Shown: positions 51,392-60,994, counted from the first letter of the stretch. The stretch: 64,000 bases of DNA from Labilithrix sp. (GCA_019637155.1 JAHBWE010000009.1:62001-126000); one strand, 5' to 3'. Made by a program: numbers and translations. Notes: generated from the sequence alone by a model not told the origin.

Positions 51392-52363
51392 ATGAATCGC
51401 GACGCCATCGACGCGTTCCGCGGACGTCACGTCGTCGTGGTCGGCGACGTCATGCTCGACGAGTTCGCGCGCGGCGACGTGAAGCGGATCTCGCCGGAGG
51501 CGCCCGTCCCCGTCCTCGAGGTCACGAGCCGCGCGCACGCGCTCGGCGGCGCCGCCAACGCGGCCGCCAACGTCGCGTCGCTCGGAGGCCGCGCCACGCT
51601 CGTCGGCTTGGTGGGCGAGGACGCGGGGGCGGCGACGATCGAGCGCCTCCTCACGGAGCGATCGATCGCCTCGCGCCTCGTCCACGATCCGGCGCGGCCG
51701 ACCACGCACAAGACGCGCCTCGTCGCGCGCGGCCAGCAGATCGTCCGCATCGATCAGGAGTCGCGCGGCGAGCCCGCGCCGGCGATCGCGGCGAAGCTCG
51801 CCGCGACGTTGATCGAGCTCGCCGCGGACGCCGACGCGCTCGTCGTCTCCGACTACGCGAAGGGGACCGTCTCGGAGGAGCTCGTCGCCGCCGTCGTCGC
51901 CGCCGCGCGCGCGCGGAAGACGCCGATCGTCGCGGACCCCAAGCACAAGGACCTCCGTCGCTACCGCGGCGTCTCGGTGATCACGCCGAACCACGGCGAG
52001 CTCGAGCTCGCGGTGGGGCGCGCGCTGGAGAGTGACGCCGACTTCGCCGCCGCGGCAACAGAGGTGCTCCCGTTGCTCGACGGCGGCGCGCTCCTCGCGA
52101 CGCGCGGCGCGGACGGGATGACGTTGTTCGAAGCGGGCAAGGCGCCGATCCACGTGCGCGCCGCGACGAAGGGCGTGTTCGACGTGACCGGCGCCGGCGA
52201 CACCGTCGTCGCGACCCTCGCGATCGCGCTCGCCTCCGGCGCCACGCTGCCCGACGCCGTCGTCGCCGCGAGCGCCGCCGCCGGCGTCGTCGTCTCGAAG
52301 GTCGGCACCGCGAGCGTGTCACCGCAGGAGCTCGGCGAGGCGCTCGGAGTATCGAACGCTTGA
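51392..52363 (+). CDS. Heptose-7-phosphate kinase (PfkB family, HldE N-terminal half equivalent)
   Basis: A 323-residue PfkB/ribokinase-fold kinase matching the RfaE1/HldA part: VVVGDVMLDEFARGDVKRIS, ALGGAANAAANVASLGG, VVSDYAKG, and the catalytic GAGDTVVATLA near the C-terminus. It phosphorylates the 1-position to give heptose 1,7-bisphosphate, between the GmhA and GmhB steps. It overlaps the next gene (TTGA) and lies 9 bp after gmhB. The gene set for ADP-heptose is thus complete in this window except for the HldD epimerase. Confidence 0.92.
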   Translation: MNRDAIDAFRGRHVVVVGDVMLDEFARGDVKRISPEAPVPVLEVTSRAHALGGAANAAANVASLGGRATLVGLVGEDAGAATIERLLTERSIASRLVHDPARPTTHKTRLVARGQQIVRIDQESRGEPAPAIAAKLAATLIELAADADALVVSDYAKGTVSEELVAAVVAAARARKTPIVADPKHKDLRRYRGVSVITPNHGELELAVGRALESDADFAAAATEVLPLLDGGALLATRGADGMTLFEAGKAPIHVRAATKGVFDVTGAGDTVVATLAIALASGATLPDAVVAASAAAGVVVSKVGTASVSPQELGEALGVSNA

Positions 52364-54360
52364 ACGCCACCGAGGTCCGTCGCGCGGCTCCGGCCGCGGT
52401 CCTCGTCCTCGCGATCGCGGGCGCCGCGGCCTGGGTCCTGCCGGCGGGGGATCGACCGCCGCTCGCGGAGACGCTGGTATGGTCGCTGCTCGTCATGACC
52501 GCCTTCGCCGGCTGGGGCGGCGTCGTCGCCTTCGCGGTCGCGCGTGACGAACGCGTCGATCTCGGGCTCCGCGTCGCGTGGGGCGCGAGCCTCGTCTGCT
52601 CCCTCGGCGGGCTCCTGATGGTGCCGGCGCTGATGAACCGCGCCGCGGCGCTCCTCCTCGTCGACGCCGGGGTCCTCCTCGCGATCGCGGAGCTCGTGCG
52701 GTCGCGTGCGCGGGTACGAAGCGCGGGTCGCTTCGTGCTCCGGTTCGCGCGGCGCGAGCGGCGGCTCGCGGTGCTGTTCGCGGTCGGCGCGCTCGTGATC
52801 GCGATCCACTACCTCGCCGGGATCGCGGAGCCGCACACGAACCCGTACGACGACGACATCGCCTACTTCGGCTTCGTGAAGAAGCTGCTCGCGACCGGCA
52901 CCGTCATCGAGCCGTTCAGCTTCCGTCGCCTCTCCGCGCTCGGCGGGCAGACGCTCTTCGTCGCGATGGTGTGGCTTCGCAGCGCGGCGCCGCAGGCGAA
53001 CACCTTCGATCGCAGCATCTGCTTCCTCCTCGTCGTGCTGCTCGTCTTGGGTCATCGCAGCCGCGGGCGCCGGCTCTCGCCGCTCGTCCTCGTCGCGACG
53101 CTCGCGCTCCTCGTCACGACGCCGTTCACCGGGATCAACACCGCGAGCTGGTGGTCGGGGATCGCGTTCTTCCTCGCGCTCTACCGGACGATCTCGTGGG
53201 CGGCAAACGACGAAGGACGCGCGCCCTGGAAGAACGCGCTGCCGCTCGCGCTCGTCGCGGCGTGCGTGACGACGCTCCGCCAGAACTACCTGCCGGTGCC
53301 GGTCTTCGTCTTCGCGGCGAGCTACGGCTTCCGCCTCTGGCATCAGCGCACGCGGCGCGCGCTCGTCGAGCCGCTCTGGACGGCGGGGCTCACGATCGCG
53401 TGCCTCGCGCCCTGGCTCGTCGCGTCGTGGCAGTCGAACCGCACGCTGCTCTATCCGATCATGGCGGGCACCTTCAACCGCGCGCTCGCGCTCTCCGCGT
53501 CGGACTGGGGCTTCTGGCGCGAGGTGAAGCTCAACGTCTGGACGTTCCTCGAGGGGATCCCCAACCGCGCGGTCGTGTTCTTCATCGTCGCCGCCGCCTT
53601 CCTGCGCGAGCGAGAGCAGAGGCGGCCGCTCGGCGCCTACGTCATCGGCGCGGCCGGCGGCTTCTTCGCGCTCGTGCACGGGCTGAACGCGGGCGACCCT
53701 GGGAACGTCGGTCGCTACGCGGTCGGCTACGTCATCGCGCTCGTGCTCGCGGTGGTGCTCGCCGCGGGGACGACGCGACCGCGCGGATCGCGGGCCCAGG
53801 TCGCGCTCGGGATCGTCCTCGTCGCGAGCGCGGCGCACGTGCTCCACGAGCACGCGAACCTCCATCGCTATTACAACCGCGTCTTCGAGCACGTCGAGCA
53901 GCTCGCGAACCAGTCTCGGAGCCGTGAGGCGCGCGAGCCGCCCGAGGCCGGGCTCTACGGCCGGCTCCAGAGCACCGTGCCCGCGGGAGAGCGCCTCGCG
54001 GTCCTCCTCGACGAGCCCTACCACCTCGACTGGCGCAAGAACCCGATCTGGAACCTCGACATGCCCGGCTATTCGAGCCCGGCGCCGGGGATGCCGTTCT
54101 TTCAGGGGAGCGAGAAGCTCGAGAGCTACCTCCGCGGGACCGGCGTTCGCTACCTCGCGTACGTGCGGCCCGACCACTCCCGCTACCACTATCGGCGCGA
54201 GTACTGGATCGGCATCCTCGTCGACGAGATGGAGATCTGGCGCGCGTTCGCGCCCTACCTGATCGACTTCATGGACTCGCTCGCGGCGATCACGGCGCGG
54301 CACAAGGTGCTCTTCGACGACCGCGGTCTCGTCGTCGTCGATCTCGAGGAGGCGCGATGA
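52360..54360 (+). CDS. GT-C-type polytopic membrane protein
   Basis: A 666-residue product starting at TTG 52360, which overlaps the kinase stop. About twelve membrane helices span the first 490 residues, with the acidic motif NPYDDDIAYFGF after helix 4, then a soluble domain (about 500-666) containing YHLDWRKNPIWNLDMPG. A lipid-linked-sugar transferase or an O-antigen-type ligase or polymerase is possible; the sequence does not decide. Its 3' end is coupled to the small lipoprotein gene by ATGA. Confidence 0.82.
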   Translation: MNATEVRRAAPAAVLVLAIAGAAAWVLPAGDRPPLAETLVWSLLVMTAFAGWGGVVAFAVARDERVDLGLRVAWGASLVCSLGGLLMVPALMNRAAALLLVDAGVLLAIAELVRSRARVRSAGRFVLRFARRERRLAVLFAVGALVIAIHYLAGIAEPHTNPYDDDIAYFGFVKKLLATGTVIEPFSFRRLSALGGQTLFVAMVWLRSAAPQANTFDRSICFLLVVLLVLGHRSRGRRLSPLVLVATLALLVTTPFTGINTASWWSGIAFFLALYRTISWAANDEGRAPWKNALPLALVAACVTTLRQNYLPVPVFVFAASYGFRLWHQRTRRALVEPLWTAGLTIACLAPWLVASWQSNRTLLYPIMAGTFNRALALSASDWGFWREVKLNVWTFLEGIPNRAVVFFIVAAAFLREREQRRPLGAYVIGAAGGFFALVHGLNAGDPGNVGRYAVGYVIALVLAVVLAAGTTRPRGSRAQVALGIVLVASAAHVLHEHANLHRYYNRVFEHVEQLANQSRSREAREPPEAGLYGRLQSTVPAGERLAVLLDEPYHLDWRKNPIWNLDMPGYSSPAPGMPFFQGSEKLESYLRGTGVRYLAYVRPDHSRYHYRREYWIGILVDEMEIWRAFAPYLIDFMDSLAAITARHKVLFDDRGLVVVDLEEAR

Positions 54361-54959
54361 AGCGCCGCCTCAAGTTTTCTGGGCTCGTCACCGCGCTCGC
54401 GTGCGCGTCGGCGATCGTCGCGTGCGGCAAGAAGAGCGACGAGGTCCGGCGTCAGGAGCACGATCGCGCCGTCTTCGCGTGGACCACGCTCCTCGCGGAG
54501 GAGGCGGGGCGCGCGGCCGGAGTCAGCTCGCGCACCGACCTCACCTTCGAGGACGGCTTCGGGAAGATCCTCTACGGCGACAAGGGACCGTCCGAGAGCT
54601 ACCGCGACCACGCCTTCCGGTGGATGGGGCAGAACGCGCATCTTCGCGTCCGGCGCCACGACGACGAGAAGATGAAGCTGCGCGTCGGAGGCTGGGTCCA
54701 CAACCGCGTGCTCCACACGTCGCCCGTGCTCACCGCTTACTTCAACGGCGTGCGCATGGCCTCCACGCGACCGGTCACCCTCGAGGGCGACGACGGGCAC
54801 TACCGCATCGAGGTGACGGTCGACGATCCGTCGCTGTGGCAAGGTCGAAGCTGGGCCGACGTCAACATCGTGACGTCGTCCATCGCCTTCCACTGGTCCG
54901 AACCGCCGGCCCTCAACGTCGTGCTCGTCTACTTCGCCTACTGGGACCCGGCGCCTTGA
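54357..54959 (+). CDS. Lipoprotein, last gene of the glycan unit
   Basis: A 200-residue lipoprotein: signal with Ile-Val-Ala-Cys (Cys23), a charged linker and a compact domain with many aromatic residues (WTTLLAEEA, FRWMGQNAHLRV, YFAYWDPAP). No family is recognised. The ATGA overlap with the membrane protein gene suggests a joint role in envelope glycan handling. It ends 12 bp before the stop of the convergent AgmX/PglI-like gene. Confidence 0.82.
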   Translation: MKRRLKFSGLVTALACASAIVACGKKSDEVRRQEHDRAVFAWTTLLAEEAGRAAGVSSRTDLTFEDGFGKILYGDKGPSESYRDHAFRWMGQNAHLRVRRHDDEKMKLRVGGWVHNRVLHTSPVLTAYFNGVRMASTRPVTLEGDDGHYRIEVTVDDPSLWQGRSWADVNIVTSSIAFHWSEPPALNVVLVYFAYWDPAP

Positions 54960-54971
54960 CCGTCGCCGAGA

Positions 54972-56507
54972 TCACTCGCCGGGCGAGAACGTGATCGGGT
55001 AGCTGACCGTCACGATGCCGTTGTCCGGCTGGGGGAACGAGAGGTTCTGGAAGCTGCGGACGACGCAGCTCGTGACCTCCTGGTTCGGCATGTCCGAGCC
55101 GCCGTCCATCGACTGGTTGACCGAGCCGTCGCGGCCGATCACGAACTTCGTCACGACGCGCCCCTGGAGCGTGGGGTTGCCGCGGAGGCCCGCCTCGTAG
55201 CAGAGGCGGAAGCGACCGAAGTTCTGACGGACGATGCGCTGGATGACCTCGGCCGGGAGCTGGCCGTTCGTCGTGACCTTGCCCTCGCGCGGAGGCGGGG
55301 GCGCCTTCGCGACGTGGCCACCCCTGACCGGGCCGTGACCGTTGCCGATCCCGTCCTTGTCGCCCTTGCCGTAGCCCCACTTGCCCGGACCGCCGCCGCC
55401 GCCGCCGACCGTGTTGCCGACGCCGTCGATGCCGACGCCTTCACCCTTGCCGCCGCCGCCCTCGCCGGTGCCGGAGAGCGCGTAGCCGCTGCCCGCGACC
55501 TCGCCGATGTCGGAGCCGAAGAAGGCGCCGTGCGCGTTCATCGCCTCGGTGCCCATCGGCTCGTCGCCCCAGGGCGCGGTGTGACCGAGCTCGTTGTGCG
55601 CGGAGCGGAGCATGCCGACCATGCCCGAGTTGCGGATCTCGTTCAGCTCGTCCTGGCGCGAGAACTGCGAGCGGTCGTTCTTGCCCGCGAAGGCCATGTG
55701 ACCCGCCGCCATCTTCGGGTTCGCGGTGCCCGCGGTGCCGGCCTCGCCCTTCGTCGGCTCGCCGCCCTGGCTGCCGCCGCCGTTCTCGTCCGCCGCCGCG
55801 GCCGCTTCTTCCTTGAGGCGGTCCTGCTCGCGATCGGCCGACGCGTCGAGGAGCGCCTGCATGCTGAGGAGCTGCTCGCGGCTGATGCCCTCCGCGTCGT
55901 CCGCGTTCATGCTCGGCATGAAGAGCGCCATCGCCGCGACGATCGCGGTGTGACCGACGAACGAGAGACCGATCGCCGCGGCCGCCCCCGTCGCGAGCGA
56001 CGCGAGGAACCCGACCTTGAATTTCTTGCCCGCGCGCACCGCCGAGACGTCGAGCGTCACGCCTTCGATCTCGATCGAGACGCGCATGCCCTCGCGGACG
56101 TCGATCTCGTCGCCCGCCTGGAGCGGCGCGGGCGACTCACCGCGGTTCTTGACCGTCGCCGTCGCGCCGGCCGGGACCGACACGAACCACTGGCCGCCGC
56201 GGACGCCGACGACGTCCGACTTCATCGTGTTGGGGACGACGAAGTCGCCGCCCTCGCCGATCGAGAAGCCCTTGCCGGTCTCGAGGTGGTTCACGGAGAG
56301 CACCTGCGCGCCCCAGGTCACCTTCACCTCGACCGCGTCGAGGTGCGACTCGACCTCGTCGGCCGCGACCGCGGGACCGCTCTGGACGAGGGCGTACGAG
56401 ACGTGCCCGGTCTCCTCGACCTCTTCGATCTCGAGCGGCTGCTCCTCGACGGTCGCGATGAACGGGTTGTACGGGCGGAACGGGTTGGCGAAGGACGAGG
56501 TGGTCAT
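54972..56507 (-). CDS. AgmX/PglI-type protein (FHA-like N-terminus, TonB-like C-terminus)
   Basis: From ATG 56507 the product is 511 residues. The N-terminal 160 residues are beta-rich and FHA-like (FSIGEGGDFVV, FVSVPAGATATV). One membrane helix (about 175-205) follows, then a helical Gln/Glu segment, a Gly-rich flexible region (about 350-400) and the C-terminal AgmX/PglI domain. That domain shows LPAEVIQRIVRQNFGRFRLCYE, VVTKFVIGRDGSV and FPQPDNGIVTVSYP, resembling TonB C-terminal folds. In Myxococcus such proteins work in gliding motility and periplasmic complexes. I infer a cytoplasm-to-outer-membrane linker here. Confidence 0.88.
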   Translation of the reverse strand: MTTSSFANPFRPYNPFIATVEEQPLEIEEVEETGHVSYALVQSGPAVAADEVESHLDAVEVKVTWGAQVLSVNHLETGKGFSIGEGGDFVVPNTMKSDVVGVRGGQWFVSVPAGATATVKNRGESPAPLQAGDEIDVREGMRVSIEIEGVTLDVSAVRAGKKFKVGFLASLATGAAAAIGLSFVGHTAIVAAMALFMPSMNADDAEGISREQLLSMQALLDASADREQDRLKEEAAAAADENGGGSQGGEPTKGEAGTAGTANPKMAAGHMAFAGKNDRSQFSRQDELNEIRNSGMVGMLRSAHNELGHTAPWGDEPMGTEAMNAHGAFFGSDIGEVAGSGYALSGTGEGGGGKGEGVGIDGVGNTVGGGGGGPGKWGYGKGDKDGIGNGHGPVRGGHVAKAPPPPREGKVTTNGQLPAEVIQRIVRQNFGRFRLCYEAGLRGNPTLQGRVVTKFVIGRDGSVNQSMDGGSDMPNQEVTSCVVRSFQNLSFPQPDNGIVTVSYPITFSPGE

Positions 56508-56736
56508 GATGGTTTCTTTGACGCAGAGCAGCAGCGCCGCTCTGCTCACGCAGGCAGCTGGGGGTTTTGGGAATGCGACTTCGCCTCGGGGGCGCTGTTT
56601 TCAGCGTCGTTCAGCGTCGTCGAGGAGGAGAGACAGGGCTCCCCGGGAAAGGTTCCCAAGATCCCTCGGTCACCCGTTCGGATGACGCCCAGACCGCGGT
56701 GCTACGCTGCAGAGACCGTGTCCACACACGTGACGC

Positions 56737-57231
56737 TCACTTCTTCGTCGTGATGCACATGACGGCGTAACGCGGCTCGGTGTCGTCGTCGGGCGGCGCG
56801 GCTTGGCTCTTGCGCTCGAAGCGGTAGGGGTCGGTGAAAGCGCCGGCGGAGACCCAGAAGTGGCGCGTCGTCGCGCGCGCGCGTTTGTCGCCGTCGAAGC
56901 GGATGCCGGAGGCGGTCATGCTCGCGTCGGGATCGTCGCGCACGGCGGCGATCTCCTTCGTGTTCGCGAGGCGCTGGTTCGCGCCGCACAGCGTCTTGCA
57001 GACGTCGGCCGCTTCGCTCCAGGGGAGGCTCGCGACGACGAAGCGACCGCCGCCTTCGTCCGTGACGATCACCGAGCGCCCCTTCGAGCCCTCGATCTCC
57101 TCGCACGATCGGCGGGCTTCGTCGCGCGAACGCGCGGGGAGGTAGTCGGTCGCGAGCGGCGCGTTCGAGTCGTCGTCGGGCTCGCCGCAGGCGACGAGCG
57201 CCAGCAAGCAAGGGACGACGACGCGAAGCAT
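56737..57231 (-). CDS. Small lipoprotein with an AgmX-region neighbour
   Basis: A 164-residue lipoprotein with Leu-Val-Ala-Cys (Cys15). The body has four further Cys and a FWVSAG/YRFERK pattern that recalls a C-type-lectin-like or formylglycine-type fold only vaguely; no firm family. It is a separate minus-strand gene, about 230 bp from the start of the AgmX-like gene. Confidence 0.78.
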   Translation of the reverse strand: MLRVVVPCLLALVACGEPDDDSNAPLATDYLPARSRDEARRSCEEIEGSKGRSVIVTDEGGGRFVVASLPWSEAADVCKTLCGANQRLANTKEIAAVRDDPDASMTASGIRFDGDKRARATTRHFWVSAGAFTDPYRFERKSQAAPPDDDTEPRYAVMCITTKK

Positions 57232-57360
57232 GGGGCTCGGTAGAGCAGCCGCCGTTCCAAGCGCGAGCGCGCGACGGCGTCCGCGATCGAGGACGATTTC
57301 ACGATGCCCACCCCGGCCCCGGTCCAGGCCCGATCCAGCGGTGTAACGAGCGTGTTGCGG

Positions 57361-58794
57361 CTACGCAGCGAGCTCGCCGGTGAGACCGTCGAGGAGGATC
57401 CTCGTCTCGAACGCGCTCGGCACGCCGGCGATGCGACGGACCTCTTCGTGCGGCTCGACGCGAAGCGCGGCGCGGAGCTCCTCGGTCGCGCGCGCGCGCG
57501 CGTCGGCGAGGGCCGCGCGTTGCGACGGCGTGAGCTGCGGCTCGAGCCACGCCGCCACGTCGTGCGCGAGCTCCGCGTGGCGGACCTCGTCGCGAGCGAT
57601 GCGCGCGAGGATCGGACGCAGCTCCGTCGCCGCCCGCTCCGCCTGGAAGAGCGCGACGACCGCGCCGTAGGTCTCGCGCACGCAGCCTTCGACCGCGTTC
57701 TCGAGCGCGATCGCGAACAGGTCGCGCGCGCCCGGCGCGTCGACGACGACGGGCGGTACGACGGCGCCGGCCTGCCGCGCGAGCGCGGACATCTCGCGTG
57801 CGTGCCGGATCTCGTCGGTCCGCGAACGCCGCGCGCGCGCGACGAGCGTGGCCGGAGCGCCGTGCGCGCGGAGCTCCGTTTCGAGCCGCCGAAACGCGAC
57901 GACGCTCGCCGCTTCGAGGTGCGCCGCCTGCGCGAGGTAGGCGCGGAGGCCGCTCGCGGCGCCGCCGCTCAACGCGGCGAGCCCGTCCGGCCGCCGCCCG
58001 CACACGGCGCCGTCCGGCTCGAGCTGCGGATCGCGGTCGGGTCCGGTGACCGTCCCGTCCTTCGCGATCGTGAAGTGCCAGCGGTACTTGATGAAGGTGC
58101 CGCAGCCCACGCCAACGGCGAGGATCTCGTACGACCCGTCGGGGTTCTGCTTCCAGCCCGACTTCGCGGGCGTCGAGGTGCAGGTGAACGGGACGTTCCG
58201 CGTGAGGAGCAGCATGCGCGCCTCCTCGAGCGAGTCGATCGTTCCGAGGAACGCGCGGAGCTCCGCCTCCGTTCGCACCGCGCCGACCTCGTCGCCGCGG
58301 GTGTAGACGAGGAGCTCTTTCTCGACCTCTCCGTCGGGGACCAACGCGCCGATCGGATCGCCGTTCGTGGACCATCCGTCCATTGGCGAGCTCAACCCGA
58401 GCGTCTCGAGCGACGCCGTGCACGCGCCCTTGTCCGTCGCCGTCGCGCAGGCGGTCCCGACCTTGGCGGCGGCGCGCGCGGCGCCGAGACCGCCGTCCGC
58501 GTCGAGCACCTGCCGGCGAAGCTCGAGGTAGTCGACCGGCGTAGCGGGCGTCAGCGCCGGCGCGATCCCCGCGAGCGGCGGCGAACACTGGTAGTCATCG
58601 GCGGCGAACACCCCGCTGCCGCCACTGCCGCTCGTGCTGCTGCCGCTACTGCTACTGCTGCTCGTGCTCGTGCTCGAGACCGTGCTCGGCGACGCAGGCT
58701 CCGTCTCACCGTCGCAGGCAAGACCGGAGGCAGCCGACGACGCGAGCGCGAGCGCAGCGACCTGTCGAAGACGGACAAGCATGGACGACCTCAT
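57361..58794 (-). CDS. Ferritin-like diiron-domain lipoprotein (long paralogue)
   Basis: A 477-residue lipoprotein (ATG 58794; ATG 58782 possible). Signal and lipobox end at about Cys27, then a Ser/Thr/Gly linker and a domain with CATATDKGAC (about 115-124). A ferritin-like four-helix domain spans about 290-440. Its HLEAASVVAF, DEIRHAREM, ENAVEGCVRETYG and DEVRHAELAH helices supply the Glu and His ligands of a diiron site. The tail EEVRRIAGVPSAFETRILLDGL matches the neighbouring short paralogue. Predicted iron-dependent oxidase or ligand binder in the envelope. Confidence 0.85.
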   Translation of the reverse strand: MRSSMLVRLRQVAALALASSAASGLACDGETEPASPSTVSSTSTSSSSSSGSSTSGSGGSGVFAADDYQCSPPLAGIAPALTPATPVDYLELRRQVLDADGGLGAARAAAKVGTACATATDKGACTASLETLGLSSPMDGWSTNGDPIGALVPDGEVEKELLVYTRGDEVGAVRTEAELRAFLGTIDSLEEARMLLLTRNVPFTCTSTPAKSGWKQNPDGSYEILAVGVGCGTFIKYRWHFTIAKDGTVTGPDRDPQLEPDGAVCGRRPDGLAALSGGAASGLRAYLAQAAHLEAASVVAFRRLETELRAHGAPATLVARARRSRTDEIRHAREMSALARQAGAVVPPVVVDAPGARDLFAIALENAVEGCVRETYGAVVALFQAERAATELRPILARIARDEVRHAELAHDVAAWLEPQLTPSQRAALADARARATEELRAALRVEPHEEVRRIAGVPSAFETRILLDGLTGELAA

Positions 58795-58920
58795 CGCGAA
58801 GGCACGAGCCTCGCACGCCCCGTACCCGCGACGAACGCACGAAATCCCCGCCGTTCCGCTGTGCCACGAGCCGTCGTTGGCACACCCACACGATCCGCCG
58901 ATCGCGGTGTCGCGCCCGCG

Positions 58921-59511
58921 TCACGCGAAGCCGACAACAACATGCGGAGCGAGCGCATCGAGGAGCGCCGCGGCCTCGCGCGCGCTCGGGACGCCGGCGA
59001 CGCGATGCACGTCGGCGTCGGGCTCGTGGGCGAGCGTGGAGCGCAGCGCGAGGAAGGCCTCGGCGCGCGCGGCGGCGGACCATCCGCCGGAGACGCCGAA
59101 GTCGGAGTGCGGGGGCGCGTCGAGCGCGCCGAGCGCGGCGACGCACGCGTCGCGATCCGTCGCCGTCGCGCAGGGAACGCCCCACTGCTCCGTCGCGACG
59201 CCCGGGCCCGCGTCGAGCTCTCCGGAGGCGAAGGTTCGCGTTCGCAGCTCGACGTAGTCCACCGGCTCGGCGAGCCGAAGGCCCTCGAGCGGCGACGGAA
59301 GCGGCGGCGCACAAGCGAAGGTCGCCTCTTCACGGAAGACGGCGGGCACCACGAGCGGCGGAGGAGTGGGCGGCGGATCGACGACGAACGTGGGGCTGAC
59401 GTCGGGGCTCTCCGCGGAGCGCGGCGGGTCGGCGTCCGAACATGCGGCCGCGCCGGCCCCCGACGCCAGCGTGAGCGCGACCATTCGTTGAAAACGCAGC
59501 GCGAGCTTCAC
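58921..59511 (-). CDS. Short paralogue lacking the ferritin-like domain
   Basis: A 196-residue lipoprotein with signal and Ala-Ala-Ala-Cys (Cys24). It aligns to the 57361-58794 product at both ends: the CAPPLPSPLEG / PVDYVELRTR / CATATDRDAC block and the tail ADVHRVAGVPSAREAAALLDAL. It has nothing in place of the roughly 280-residue middle with the diiron helices. It starts upstream of the long gene on the same strand, with a 126 bp gap. Most simply, a tandem duplicate that lost the internal domain, or the older form before a domain was gained. Confidence 0.82.
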   Translation of the reverse strand: MKLALRFQRMVALTLASGAGAAACSDADPPRSAESPDVSPTFVVDPPPTPPPLVVPAVFREEATFACAPPLPSPLEGLRLAEPVDYVELRTRTFASGELDAGPGVATEQWGVPCATATDRDACVAALGALDAPPHSDFGVSGGWSAAARAEAFLALRSTLAHEPDADVHRVAGVPSAREAAALLDALAPHVVVGFA

Positions 59512-59695
59512 GGCGGAAGATCAATGAAAGCACATTCCACGCCGCTCCCACCTTCCACAAAACACCGCCGCCCTCACGACCTGTGCCAGCCAAGCGTGGC
59601 ACAAGCCGGAAGACGCTGTCGCGGCCGAGCGAGCGCGCTCCGTCGGCCGCCGTCGGCCGCCACGACGCGCGCGCCGACGAGGACGGACGGGGTGC

Positions 59696-60874
59696 TCAGT
59701 CGGCGCGGTACATCGTCATGACGCAGGCGCCGCCTAGGCCGAGGTTGTGTTGGAGCGCGATCTTTGCGTCCTTCACCTGGCGTTTGTCGGCGGTGCCGCG
59801 GAGCTGCCAGACGAGCTCGGTGCACTGTGCGAGGCCGGTCGCGCCGAGGGGGTGGCCTTTCGAGAGGAGGCCGCCGCTTGGGTTTGTCACGAATTTGCCG
59901 CCGTACGTGTTATCGCCTGCTTCGATGAACTTCTCGGCTTCCCCCTCCTTGCAGAGGCCGATCGCCTCGTAGGTGAGGAGCTCGTTCGCGGTGAAGCAGT
60001 CGTGGAGCTCGACGACGTCGACGTCCTCCGGACCGACGCCGGCTTGGTCGTAGACCTTCTTCGCGCACGCCTTCGCCATGTCGAAGCCGACCATCTTGAT
60101 CATCGAGTCCTCCTTGAAGGAAGAGTCGAAGTCCGTCGTCATCGCCTGGGCCGCGATGTAGACCGGCTTCGTGATGCCGTGCTTCTTCGCGAACTCGTCG
60201 GAGCAGAGGATCGCCGCGGCTGCGCCGCAGGTGGGCGGACAGCACTGGTAGCGCGTGAGCGGATCGAACACGTCGGGCGAGGCGAGGACCTCCTCGATCG
60301 TGAGCTGCTCCTGGAACATCGCGTACGGGTTGTTCGCGGCGTGCTTGCGCGCCTTGCTGCTGATCGCGGCGAAGGTCTCCCGCTTCGTGCCGTACTTCCA
60401 GCGGTACTCGCGGCCCGCGCCGCCGAACATCTGCGCCGCCGGCGGCGCGGAGCTGAAGCCCTGCACCTTGCTCATCAGGTTCGCCTGCCACTCGAGCGGG
60501 TTCGTGCGATCGGTGAACTTGGAGCCGAGCGCGCCCTTCTCCATCTTCTCGAAGCCGAGCGCGAGCACGCACTCGTAGAGACCGCCCTGGATCGCCTGCG
60601 TCGCGAGCATGAGCGCGGTCGAGCCGGTCGAGCAGTTGTTGTTCACGTTGAAGACCGGGATGCCGGTGAGCCCGAGCTCGTAGACGGCGCGCTGCCCGCA
60701 GGTGGAGTCGCCGTAGACGTACCCGACGTACGCGGATTGGACCTCCTTGAAGTCCACCTTCGCGTCCGCGAGCGCGGCCTTCGCCGCGTTCACCGCCATC
60801 ACGTTGTACTCGTCGCTCGCGCCCGGCTTCTGGAACTTCGTCATGCCGACGCCGATGACATTGACCTTACGCAT
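59696..60874 (-). CDS. SCPx-type thiolase (acetyl-CoA acetyltransferase, lipid-transfer family)
   Basis: A 392-residue thiolase from ATG 60874. It has the substrate-acylated Cys in NNNCSTGS, the LHDCFTANELL segment typical of SCPx, GHPLGATG with the catalytic His, and GLGGACV near the end. Thiolases of this group split 3-oxoacyl-CoA of branched or sterol side chains. It lies downstream of the MFE-2-like gene on the same strand, 120 bp away. Together they give hydration, dehydrogenation and thiolysis. The usual C-terminal SCP2 domain is absent here; three such domains are on the neighbouring MFE-2-like protein instead. Confidence 0.9.
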   Translation of the reverse strand: MRKVNVIGVGMTKFQKPGASDEYNVMAVNAAKAALADAKVDFKEVQSAYVGYVYGDSTCGQRAVYELGLTGIPVFNVNNNCSTGSTALMLATQAIQGGLYECVLALGFEKMEKGALGSKFTDRTNPLEWQANLMSKVQGFSSAPPAAQMFGGAGREYRWKYGTKRETFAAISSKARKHAANNPYAMFQEQLTIEEVLASPDVFDPLTRYQCCPPTCGAAAAILCSDEFAKKHGITKPVYIAAQAMTTDFDSSFKEDSMIKMVGFDMAKACAKKVYDQAGVGPEDVDVVELHDCFTANELLTYEAIGLCKEGEAEKFIEAGDNTYGGKFVTNPSGGLLSKGHPLGATGLAQCTELVWQLRGTADKRQVKDAKIALQHNLGLGGACVMTMYRAD

Positions 60875-60890
60875 GATGAACCTCTTCAAC

Positions 60891-60954
60891 GCAGGGGCTC
60901 CGCCCCTGCACCCCGCTCGCGGGACTCGCAGAAATTCGCGAAGGCGCGAATTTC
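60891..60954. promoter_or_regulatory. Double hairpin between MFE-2-like and thiolase genes
   Basis: GCAGGGGC-TCC-GCCCCTGC (60891-60909) is an 8 bp perfect stem. GAAATTCGCG-AAGG-CGCGAATTTC (60931-60954) is a 10 bp perfect stem. No T-run follows either. They could stop or tune read-through into the thiolase gene. The first also resembles the dispersed palindrome family. Confidence 0.6.
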
Positions 60955-60994
60955 CGACCGCCCGCTCGCTTGTAAACGACCACCATCAGCACCA

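Noticed and set aside
60891..60954. Rho-independent terminator at the double hairpin
   Set aside because: No T-run follows either stem on the transcribed strand, so I list it as a regulatory structure only.
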